Source: Sulfurihydrogenibium sp. (GTDB lineage: Bacteria > Aquificota > Aquificia > Aquificales > Hydrogenothermaceae). Taken from it: a DNA stretch of 45,974 nt. How positions within the stretch are numbered: position 1 is the stretch's first letter; each line of letters begins with the position of its first letter. The translations under genes and the position numbers were made by a program. The notes under the pieces are model-generated. The model did not search any database. It had not been told where the DNA came from and saw nothing but the letters and a program-made list of their open reading frames with translations. The stretch covers positions 1-45,974 of the forward strand of contig NZ_DAIDMN010000003.1 of assembly GCF_027448985.1 (NCBI RefSeq). The letters run 5' to 3'. Of the stretch, positions 37,546-44,808 are shown piece after piece.

Positions 37546-37550
37546 CCAGG
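37446..37550 (+). ncRNA. candidate omega RNA (reRNA) scaffold with pseudoknot
   Basis: Stem 1 pairs GGTTAGCCT (37446-37454) with AGGCTAACC (37475-37483). CCGCC (37459-37463), inside its loop, can pair with GGCGG (37490-37494) beyond it, an H-type pseudoknot. The 3' hairpin at 37529-37545 closes the element. TnpB guide RNAs are known to come from the 3' end of the gene and right end of the element and to contain pseudoknots. The 5' end of the RNA cannot be set by eye. The guide would start after about 37546 and read into dabB. Confidence 0.45.
37529..37545 (+). repeat. right-end hairpin of the tnpB element
   Basis: Perfect inverted repeat TTACACA-GTT-TGTGTAA; its last three bases are the tnpB stop. 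An alternative stem CTGTGT (37518-37523)/ACACAG (37531-37536) would compete with it. Confidence 0.6.
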
Positions 37551-37554
37551 TTTT

Positions 37555-39138
37555 ATGAATAGTGTAGTATTCTTAATTCCTTTTATACCTTTAGTTATAG
37601 CTTTGCTTATTCTTTTTATAGACTACAAAAAGGTTATTCCAAAAATAAGTATATTCTTTTCTTTACTTATAGCCGGGTTGAGTATATACGGTACATTTCA
37701 GCAATTTAAATACAACACTCCAATAATATCGGAAAATAAACTTTTAAGTTTCGATAGATTATCTTCAATACTTACTTTGTACGTTGCTATTTTAGGAATA
37801 ATAATTAGAAAGTACTCTTACAAATACATGTGGGATGAACCTGGCTACAAAAGATTTTTTATTTTACTTAACTTTATATTTAGTTCGATTTACTTTTTAT
37901 TGATGGCAAATCACATATTGATTATAATGTTAGCATGGATAGGTTTAAGCTTGTCTTTGTTTTACCTTTTATCTTTTCGCTCTGACTCAAAATCAGCGGT
38001 ATATTTTGGAAGTTTGGCTTTTTGGTTCCATAGGTTAGGTGATTTATTTTTTATAATTTCGATGGTATTGATTGTTAGAAGGATGGATAATCTGTATTTG
38101 TCAGATTTGAAAAATCTTTGGCTTTCTTCCATTAACTTAGACTTAGAATTAGCTGCCATTTTTCTCGTTTTAGCAGCAATGTGTAAATCATCGATAATAC
38201 CGTTTCATTTTTGGTTACCATACACTTCAGAAGGTCCAACACCTGTTTCTGCATTAATGCACGCAGGTATTGTAAACGTAGGAGGAATAATTTTAAACAA
38301 ATTTGCCTATCTATTTTTACATACAGAATACGCCTTAAATATAGCATTTATTTTTGGTCTTATTACCGCAATTTTAGCATCTATGATAATGTTAACTATT
38401 CCAGATGTTAAAAGAGCTTTAGGATACTCAACCGTTGGTCAAATGGGATATATGATTATGGAAGTAGGTGTAGGAGCATTTAGCTTGGCTATATATCACC
38501 TTATGGTACACGGTATTTTTAAAGCTACGTTATTTTTAGAATCCGGAAACGTTATTCATCAAGCAAGAAAAGAACCTAACATCACTAAATCATTTTCTTA
38601 CAAAGTCTTTTTAGAAGAAGAAAGAAAATTTAACAAAAATTTTCAATTTTTAATAGGAGTAGTTGTTTTAGCTTTAGTTTTACTTACAGTTATAGAATTC
38701 CTATCTAAAAAAGATTTATCAAATTATTATGCAGCTTTGGTATTTTTAGCTTTTGGATGGCTTACAAGTTTTCAACTCTTCAACTCATTTTTTAAAGTTT
38801 CTAAAGAACAATCCTTAGGAATCTTAATATCGTTGGTAGCTTCGTTTACATTAATAGTTATAATATACTCCTTCATAGGTTTAGCTTTTGAAAATTATCT
38901 ATATGGAGAAAACTACAAAAAACTTTTTGAAGCAGCCAACTTATCTTTTGGACTTGTTTCTGTTGCAATTTTATTTTTAATCCTGACAGCTGTTGTAATG
39001 TGGGCTTTATCTTACTATTCCAATTATGGAGAAAATGGAAAAACTAATCTAAAAAATAAAGTAATTCTTGTTTACCGCATTTTGTATGAAGAACTTTACT
39101 TAAGAAAACTATTTTTATCCTTGTTTAAGATGAGATAA
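37555..39138 (+). CDS. dabB: DabB-type proton-conducting membrane subunit of the inorganic carbon transporter
   Basis: 527 residues with about 14 membrane helices, of the NuoL/MrpA-like antiporter family. HFWLPYTSEGPTPVSALMHAGIVNVGGIIL is the family core, with the conserved Lys/His of the proton path. It is the shorter DabB type found next to DUF2309 (DabA) genes, which is present 3.5 kb downstream. DabB is thought to couple proton flow to hydration of CO2 by DabA. The ATG lies nine bases after the tnpB stop and has no good Shine-Dalgarno site. Confidence 0.88.
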   Translation: MNSVVFLIPFIPLVIALLILFIDYKKVIPKISIFFSLLIAGLSIYGTFQQFKYNTPIISENKLLSFDRLSSILTLYVAILGIIIRKYSYKYMWDEPGYKRFFILLNFIFSSIYFLLMANHILIIMLAWIGLSLSLFYLLSFRSDSKSAVYFGSLAFWFHRLGDLFFIISMVLIVRRMDNLYLSDLKNLWLSSINLDLELAAIFLVLAAMCKSSIIPFHFWLPYTSEGPTPVSALMHAGIVNVGGIILNKFAYLFLHTEYALNIAFIFGLITAILASMIMLTIPDVKRALGYSTVGQMGYMIMEVGVGAFSLAIYHLMVHGIFKATLFLESGNVIHQARKEPNITKSFSYKVFLEEERKFNKNFQFLIGVVVLALVLLTVIEFLSKKDLSNYYAALVFLAFGWLTSFQLFNSFFKVSKEQSLGILISLVASFTLIVIIYSFIGLAFENYLYGENYKKLFEAANLSFGLVSVAILFLILTAVVMWALSYYSNYGENGKTNLKNKVILVYRILYEELYLRKLFLSLFKMR

Positions 39139-39156
39139 AAAAATGAGGAGTTGTAA

Positions 39157-39720
39157 ATGGAGATTATGTATATACTCTATGGATTACTGTTGATTGTATC
39201 TACCATTTTGTCTCTAAAAATTGTTAAACTATATCAAATTTTTGTACTACATTTTGTAATAAACTTTTTAGCAGTTTTACTACTTCAATCCCATAAAGAT
39301 TTGTATGGATTAGGTCTAATATCCACATACATAACTTTTTTTGTTAGCATTAAATTTCTAAAAGATAAATACAATGTAGATACAATTTATAGTATAGAAG
39401 GTTTAGTTCATAAAATTCCGTTATTTTCCTTTATATTCAGAGGTGTTACTTTAATGTTAGGTTTATTTCCACCTTTCCTACACTCTAACATAGTTTACTT
39501 AAACTTACTTACATCTAAAAATAACGTTGTAGTTTTGGATTTAATACTTTTGCTATTATTTGATTTTATCGTATTCATGAGGTTAACTAACAACATAATA
39601 TTTGGAAAACCTAACGATAAAATCGTATATATAGATATTTCAAAGTTTTATAGTTTTTTCTTGATACTACTGCTAATTTTAAATATCTCTTTGGGAGTTT
39701 ACATTTTACTTAACATTTAA
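39157..39720 (+). CDS. small polytopic membrane protein of the dab locus
   Basis: 187 very hydrophobic residues with five or six membrane segments. RGVTLMLGLFPPFLHSNIVYLNLL, followed later by an IIFGKPND loop and a final helix, recalls the C-terminal third of NuoM/NuoL antiporter subunits. It may be a small companion of DabB. This is inference; I do not recognise a named family. Good GAGG site; 18 bases after dabB and 19 before sbtA. Confidence 0.65.
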   Translation: MEIMYILYGLLLIVSTILSLKIVKLYQIFVLHFVINFLAVLLLQSHKDLYGLGLISTYITFFVSIKFLKDKYNVDTIYSIEGLVHKIPLFSFIFRGVTLMLGLFPPFLHSNIVYLNLLTSKNNVVVLDLILLLLFDFIVFMRLTNNIIFGKPNDKIVYIDISKFYSFFLILLLILNISLGVYILLNI

Positions 39721-39739
39721 ATAAAGGAGGTTTAAATTT

Positions 39740-40714
39740 ATGAGTGTAGATTTACTACTTCAAAATGTACTTAATCCACCAATACTGTTTTTCTTCTTAG
39801 GTGTTCTTTCCGTATTTTTAAGGACAGGTCTTGATATTCCTCAACCTCTACCAAAGTTTTTTTCATTGTACCTTCTAATAGCAATAGGATTACACGGTGG
39901 ATATGAACTTGCGAAGAGTGGTATAGATTCATACGTTTTGAAAGTCTTACTTCTTGCTATGTTGATGGCTATTTTGGTGCCTATATACGCCTTCTTCATA
40001 CTTAGAATCAAATTGGATGTTTTTAACGCAGTTGCGATTGCAGCTACCTATGGTTCTATAAGTGCTGTAACCTTTATAACTGCTTCAAACTTTTTACAGT
40101 CTTTGGGAGAAAACTATGGTGGTTATATGGTTGCTGCCATGACTTTAATGGAATCTCCGGCGATTGTAATAGGTTTAATTTTACTAAGTTTATTTGCGAA
40201 AAGAGAAGAAAATGAAAAATTAGAATGGAGAGAAGTTATCAGAGAGTCATTCTTTAACCCTTCCGTGTACCTTTTGATAGGTGCTTTAATGATAGGATTC
40301 ATCACAGGTGAGAAAGGATGGAAAGTTGTAGACCCTCTTTTTGGTCAGTTGTTCAAACCTATGTTGGCATTTTTCTTACTTGATATGGGTATAGTGGCTG
40401 CAAGAAGGTTAGGAGATTTGAAAAAGGTTGGATGGTTTTTAATAGCGTTTGCTGTTTTCATACCTATTTTAAACGCTGTCGTTGCGATTTTGATAGGTAG
40501 TTTTGTAGGTATGAGTAAAGGAGATGCTTTTATGTTTGCGGTTTTATGTGCAAGTGCTTCCTACATAGCTGTTCCAGCTGCTATGAGGTTGTCAGTTCCT
40601 GAAGCAAACCCAAGTATCTATGTTACAATGGCTTTAGCGGTAACATTTCCATTTAACATATCTGTAGGTTTACCTTTTTATTATTGGTTATTAAACTACA
40701 TTTGGGGGGTATAA
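39740..40714 (+). CDS. sbtA: SbtA-like sodium-dependent bicarbonate transporter
   Basis: 324 residues with about ten membrane helices in two halves. LLIAIGLHGGYELAKSG and YGSISAVTFITASNFLQ...VAAMTLMESPAIVIGL are the SbtA/DUF897 signatures known from cyanobacteria. It is somewhat shorter than cyanobacterial SbtA (about 370), mainly in the central loop. It should import bicarbonate with sodium. AAGGAGG upstream of ATG. Placing it between dabB and dabA joins two carbon-uptake systems in one transcript. Confidence 0.88.
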   Translation: MSVDLLLQNVLNPPILFFFLGVLSVFLRTGLDIPQPLPKFFSLYLLIAIGLHGGYELAKSGIDSYVLKVLLLAMLMAILVPIYAFFILRIKLDVFNAVAIAATYGSISAVTFITASNFLQSLGENYGGYMVAAMTLMESPAIVIGLILLSLFAKREENEKLEWREVIRESFFNPSVYLLIGALMIGFITGEKGWKVVDPLFGQLFKPMLAFFLLDMGIVAARRLGDLKKVGWFLIAFAVFIPILNAVVAILIGSFVGMSKGDAFMFAVLCASASYIAVPAAMRLSVPEANPSIYVTMALAVTFPFNISVGLPFYYWLLNYIWGV

Positions 40715-40716
40715 CC

Positions 40717-41010
40717 ATGAAAAAGATGAAAAAAATCGAAGTAGTAATCGACACTCTACACATTGAACATCTAACCAACCTTCTGGATAAAAAAGGGTTT
40801 TCAGGGTATACGATAATAAAAGACGTTTATGGAAAAGGAGAAAGAGGATTTATGTCAGGAGATGAGCTTACAGATGTTTTTAAAAACAGTTATCTTTTTA
40901 CAGTATGCGAAGAAGAGAAAATTAAAGAAGTTATTGAAGACTTAAGAAAACTTTTAAAAAAGTATGGAGGAGTTTGCTTAATTTCAGATGTTGAGTGGTT
41001 GATTCATTAA
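40717..41010 (+). CDS. sbtB: SbtB-like PII signalling protein
   Basis: 97 residues from the ATG at 40717 (GGGGGG upstream). The track start at 40684 lies inside sbtA and is rejected. The ferredoxin-like PII fold is shown by KKIEVVIDTLHIEHLTNLLDKKGFSGYTIIKDVYGKGERGF and the later EEEKIKEVIEDLRKLLKKYGGVCLISDVEWL. The gene starts two bases after the sbtA stop. SbtB proteins bind adenine nucleotides (cAMP, AMP, ATP) and gate SbtA in cyanobacteria; the same is inferred here. The C-terminal CGPxGC redox loop of some SbtBs is not present. Confidence 0.82.
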   Translation: MKKMKKIEVVIDTLHIEHLTNLLDKKGFSGYTIIKDVYGKGERGFMSGDELTDVFKNSYLFTVCEEEKIKEVIEDLRKLLKKYGGVCLISDVEWLIH

Positions 41011-41029
41011 AAATATAGATGGAGGAAAA

Positions 41030-43861
41030 ATGAAAACCGCTGTACTCAAAGAAGCTTCAGAATTCTTACCTAAATACTGGCCATTAACAATGTTTGTTTA
41101 TCACAACCCTTTACACGAATTTGAAAACATGCACTTTAAAGAAGCTTTAAAAGTAGCTCAGGATTTATTTGATGCTAAAGTTTACATGCCATTTTCTTAC
41201 TATGTAGACCTTTATAGAGAAGGAAAAGTGAGGAAAGATATCCTTCAGCAAAATATAGATGCTTTCCTTAACAAAAACAATCTACAGATTAGTAAGTACA
41301 AAGTAAGAAAACTTATGGTAGATATAATGCCTACGTGGGACGAATTCAAGGAAAACAGTTATAGAGAAACAACACAGACACCACCAAAAGATTTGAAAGA
41401 AAAAATAACAGCTGACAAAGGATTTTCAGATTTAGATAATCTATTAGAAAGATACATACATAAATACACTTTTAGCCAGATTTTAGATGTAGTATTAGAC
41501 CAAAATATATATGAAATATTTTATAATGATGCTATCGAGTTTGTTTCAAGGTTCTTAGATGAAGGTCAAACAAACTTACCACTTCCTTTTAGGGACTTAG
41601 GATACTGGAACTGCTTTACCTTACACTACAATGTAGATAAATCTATGGAAGAAATTTTGGAAGATTTTGAAAAAACAATAAATCCCCCTGATTTTAAGAA
41701 ATATGCCATGAGAATGTACATAAACTTTTTTGGTTGGAGTAGCTTTATAAAATTTAGAGAATCAAATCCATTTTACCCTTATCAAGAAGAATACCCTATA
41801 TCATTAGAAGAATTTGGTGCAAGCCTTTTTTACATTGAAAAATTCTATCTTGAAAAGTTAAACAAGTCTAATATCAAAAATTATTTTGATTTTATAGATT
41901 TTTATAAAAAAAATAAGGAGTTTGTTATTTTAAAAATACTAAAGGATAAAAACATCCTTTCTCCAGAGTTTAAATCTAAGTTACTGACTTCTAAAGATTA
42001 CGCCTCAACATTAAACCAATTTATAGAAAAGGAGGTAGAAAAAGAAGCAAAAGCTGTTATTAACTTATCTAAAAATCTTTTTGAAGATGAAGATTACCTA
42101 AAGATTTACGATTTAGTGAAAAAAATAAAAGAAGAGGAAGGATACATCTGGATAAAATCTTTAGAAGAATCTTATGCATTTTCGTATGGTAAAGAATTTT
42201 TAAAAGTTTATGAAATAGAAGAAAATCCAAAGGCTTTTGCAGTATTTTGTGTAGATGTAAGGTCAGAAGCTTTTAGAAGAAACTTAGAAAGAATAGATAA
42301 CTATAAAACTTTTGGAGTAGCCGGATTTTTTGGAATAAAAATGGCCTTGATAGAGTTCGATAAATCTCATGAACTTCTTTTATGTCCTGCAATGGAAGTT
42401 CCAGAACGAGTAATTTTAGAAATCCCTCAACAAAAAACAGGAGAGTACGAAAAGAGAAAAAACATCATCTCATCTCTAAAGAAAACTTTAGATAAACTAA
42501 AGAACAATCCTTATACACCATTTTTTACCGTTGAGTCTTTTGGTTGGTTGTTTGGTTATAATCTTTTTGGTAAAACATTGTTTCCAAAACTCTTATCAAA
42601 AGTAAATCAAAAAATAAAACCTCTTCCTCCAAAGACATCTTACTTTTTAGAGAAACTATCGGCTGATGAAATAGAAAAATACACTGATAGATTCATCATG
42701 GAAAAAATAGCATCAGCTTTTGAGAAAGAAAAGATAAAATTTAGTGAAGATGACCTGAAAAAGGTGCTGGAAAGTATAAAAAACAACTTCCAAATTCAAG
42801 AAAAATACAGTAAAGTTCTTCAAAAATATAAAATAAACAAAGATTACTATGATTTAATTTATAAAAAGTTTTCAGAAGTAGGTTTTACCTTAGAAGAACA
42901 AGCAAAGTTAGCTGATAACTTCTTGTCTTTGATAGGTATGGTTGATGGTTTTCCAGAATTTGTACTACTTGTAGGTCATGGCAGTGAGTCGGATAACAAC
43001 CCTTACGAATCCGCTTTGGATTGTGGAGCCTGTGGAGGTAATTCCGGATACCACAACGTAAGAGCTATGTGTTCTATTTTAAATAAAAAAGAAGTAAGAG
43101 AGTTGATGAAGATAAAAATTCCAGAAGAAACAGTTTTTATTCCGGCTTCTCATAACACGACAACAGATGAGGTAGAATTTTATGATGAAACGATTCCCAA
43201 AGGTAAAGAAAAAAAATGGCAGGAAATAAAAAATGACTTTTACAAAGCATCTAAAAAAACAAGAATAGAAAGATTATCCATACTACCGTATGCTGATACA
43301 GAAGATGATATTGTAGTAAGAGCGATAGATTGGTCTGAAATGAGACCTGAATGGGGTTTATCAAAAAATGTTGGTGTGTTTGTAGGTAAGAGAGAAACCT
43401 CTATGAATTCGGTATTAAGTAACAGATTTTTCATGCATTCTTACGATTACAGATTGGACCCAGATAACACTATCCTAAAAAGAATACTCAATGGTCCGTT
43501 TTTGATAGCTCAATGGATTAACGCTGAATACTATTTTTCAACGGTAGACAATGAAAAATTTGGCTCTGGTTCAAAAGTTTACCATAACGTCGTATCAAGG
43601 TTAGGAGTTTTCAGTGGGAACTATTCTGACTTAAGATTGGGATTACCTTATCAAACTGTGTATTACGAAGATAAACCTTTTCATGAACCTATAAGGCTTG
43701 TAGTATTTGTTGAAGCACCTTTGGAAAAAGTGATAGCTGCAGCTTCTGAAACAGAGCATCCTATGACCTTATTAAAAAATGAGTGGGTAAGATTAGTAGT
43801 AATTGATAGAGAAAAAAATAAGTTATTTTTACTTTCGGATGGTAATTTTGTAGAATTGTGA
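41030..43861 (+). CDS. dabA: DabA, carbonic-anhydrase-like subunit of the inorganic carbon transporter
   Basis: 943-residue DUF2309 protein. C407 and D409 in FCVDVRSE, and H650 and C665 in VGHGSESDNNPYESALDCGACGG, match the zinc-site pattern reported for Halothiobacillus DabA (C351/D353/H524/C539). The C-x-D and H-14-C spacings are identical. The segment between the two halves is about 70 residues longer here. It is thought to convert incoming CO2 to bicarbonate in one direction, driven through DabB. GGAGG precedes ATG. Confidence 0.93.
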   Translation: MKTAVLKEASEFLPKYWPLTMFVYHNPLHEFENMHFKEALKVAQDLFDAKVYMPFSYYVDLYREGKVRKDILQQNIDAFLNKNNLQISKYKVRKLMVDIMPTWDEFKENSYRETTQTPPKDLKEKITADKGFSDLDNLLERYIHKYTFSQILDVVLDQNIYEIFYNDAIEFVSRFLDEGQTNLPLPFRDLGYWNCFTLHYNVDKSMEEILEDFEKTINPPDFKKYAMRMYINFFGWSSFIKFRESNPFYPYQEEYPISLEEFGASLFYIEKFYLEKLNKSNIKNYFDFIDFYKKNKEFVILKILKDKNILSPEFKSKLLTSKDYASTLNQFIEKEVEKEAKAVINLSKNLFEDEDYLKIYDLVKKIKEEEGYIWIKSLEESYAFSYGKEFLKVYEIEENPKAFAVFCVDVRSEAFRRNLERIDNYKTFGVAGFFGIKMALIEFDKSHELLLCPAMEVPERVILEIPQQKTGEYEKRKNIISSLKKTLDKLKNNPYTPFFTVESFGWLFGYNLFGKTLFPKLLSKVNQKIKPLPPKTSYFLEKLSADEIEKYTDRFIMEKIASAFEKEKIKFSEDDLKKVLESIKNNFQIQEKYSKVLQKYKINKDYYDLIYKKFSEVGFTLEEQAKLADNFLSLIGMVDGFPEFVLLVGHGSESDNNPYESALDCGACGGNSGYHNVRAMCSILNKKEVRELMKIKIPEETVFIPASHNTTTDEVEFYDETIPKGKEKKWQEIKNDFYKASKKTRIERLSILPYADTEDDIVVRAIDWSEMRPEWGLSKNVGVFVGKRETSMNSVLSNRFFMHSYDYRLDPDNTILKRILNGPFLIAQWINAEYYFSTVDNEKFGSGSKVYHNVVSRLGVFSGNYSDLRLGLPYQTVYYEDKPFHEPIRLVVFVEAPLEKVIAAASETEHPMTLLKNEWVRLVVIDREKNKLFLLSDGNFVEL

Positions 43862-43883
43862 TATAATGTTAACAAAGCTTAAC
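43859..43883 (+). promoter_or_regulatory. extended -10 promoter plus inverted repeat before the ferredoxin oxidoreductase genes
   Basis: TGATATAAT (43859-43867, TGn plus perfect TATAAT) uses the dabA stop codon as its TG. GTTAA-CAAAGC-TTAAC follows at 43868-43883, over the expected transcription start, and then AGGAGG. This could be an operator or just an AT-rich palindrome. It suggests that the oxidoreductase genes can be transcribed separately from the dab locus. Confidence 0.45.
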
Positions 43884-43897
43884 AGGAGGTTATTTAA

Positions 43898-44134
43898 ATG
43901 TATTATGTTGCAGAAGTTATAAATGATGAATGTACTAAGTATAAGTGTAATCAATGTACTCTGTTTTGCCCAGAACCAAACACTTTGATGTACGTAGATA
44001 CACCAGATGAAAGACACGCTTTTGTATTTGCTAACAGATGTAAAGGTTGTGCATTGTGTGTATACGTCTGTAATAATTTGTTAAAGAGAAACGCTATCCA
44101 TATGATAATGCCAGAAGTTCATTCAACAACGTAA
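43898..44134 (+). CDS. 2-oxoacid:ferredoxin oxidoreductase, delta (ferredoxin-like) subunit
   Basis: 78 residues. CTKYKCNQCTLFCPEP and CKGCALCVYVC provide cysteines for one or two [4Fe-4S] clusters. This is the small ferredoxin-like subunit (ForD/PorD) that passes electrons in Aquificales pyruvate or 2-oxoglutarate ferredoxin oxidoreductases. AGGAGG before ATG. The E and A subunit genes follow. Confidence 0.8.
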   Translation: MYYVAEVINDECTKYKCNQCTLFCPEPNTLMYVDTPDERHAFVFANRCKGCALCVYVCNNLLKRNAIHMIMPEVHSTT

Positions 44135-44153
44135 ATTTTTAGGAGGTTATATC

Positions 44154-44723
44154 ATGGCAAAATTAGGACCAATGGGATTTTCACCTTACCCTGTTGCAGT
44201 TACAGATAAAGTTTTAAATCCACCACCAGGAAAAGCTTTACTTTTTGATGAAATTGTAGATGAAGAAATAGCGATGAGAGAAGCGGCAAAGGCTATGCTA
44301 ACTAGAGAAAATCCTACCATATTCCCTGGACCACAGGTTTTGTATGCTTGGAGTGAAGATGCAAAGAAAAAGGCAAGACAGATAAAAGAACTTGCTAATA
44401 TTCTTGGAGCAAAAATAATCCCAATGTACGATTACAGACCAAAATATCCAAAGATAAATCCAGAGGTTGAAATAAACCCTAACCATCCAAATCTCACCAT
44501 TTGGCACAACAACATTAAAGCGTGTATATTTATAGGAGTTCACTGTCACTATGCAAACGTCGCTTTAAAGATTATTAGAGCGGAAACAGACTGTTTTACA
44601 ATAGCAATGTGTAGTATGGAAGGACACGAAGATGCTATGATTACTCTTAGAGACCAGCATCCAGAAGAATTGGAAAAGTTTATCGAAATTGCCAAACAAG
44701 TTAAAGCTGAGTTAGGTAAATAA
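44154..44723 (+). CDS. 2-oxoacid:ferredoxin oxidoreductase, epsilon subunit
   Basis: 189 residues. NPTIFPGPQVLYAWSEDAKKKARQIKELANILGAKIIPMYDYRP and the later ACIFIGVHCHYANVALKIIRAE recall the CODH-epsilon-like fold of the fifth subunit (ForE/PorE) of the Hydrogenobacter-type five-subunit enzymes. It has no cysteine cluster motif. Its exact role in the complex is unknown. AGGAGG before ATG. Confidence 0.65.
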   Translation: MAKLGPMGFSPYPVAVTDKVLNPPPGKALLFDEIVDEEIAMREAAKAMLTRENPTIFPGPQVLYAWSEDAKKKARQIKELANILGAKIIPMYDYRPKYPKINPEVEINPNHPNLTIWHNNIKACIFIGVHCHYANVALKIIRAETDCFTIAMCSMEGHEDAMITLRDQHPEELEKFIEIAKQVKAELGK

Positions 44724-44734
44724 GATAGTTATTT

Positions 44735-44790
44735 AATGATATAAATCATTGTTTTAATTGGTATCCAAATTGATTATTTTTTAGTAAAAA
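44735..44790 (+). promoter_or_regulatory. hairpin-bearing gap between epsilon and alpha subunit genes
   Basis: The 85-base gap holds AATGAT-ATAA-ATCATT (44735-44750), then a TTGG-TAT-CCAA stem and a T-rich stretch, before the AGGAGG of the alpha gene. It could be an RNA-processing or attenuation element that sets subunit ratios; no promoter is clear. Confidence 0.35.
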
Positions 44791-44808
44791 TTTAGGAGGT
44801 TTTTTACC

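Larger units (their letters stand above)
35816..37548 (+). mobile_element. tnpB-only IS200/IS605-family (IS1341-like) element
   Basis: The proposed left boundary is beside TTGAC at 35816-35820, which resembles the pentamer targets of IS605-type elements. A small stem TAATA-CAT-TATTA (35836-35848) follows. The right boundary is just after the hairpin TTACACA-GTT-TGTGTAA (37529-37545), which contains the tnpB stop codon. Subterminal hairpins are typical of this family. No tnpA (Y1) gene is present, so it would need a transposase in trans. The exact ends are inferred, not proven. Confidence 0.5.
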
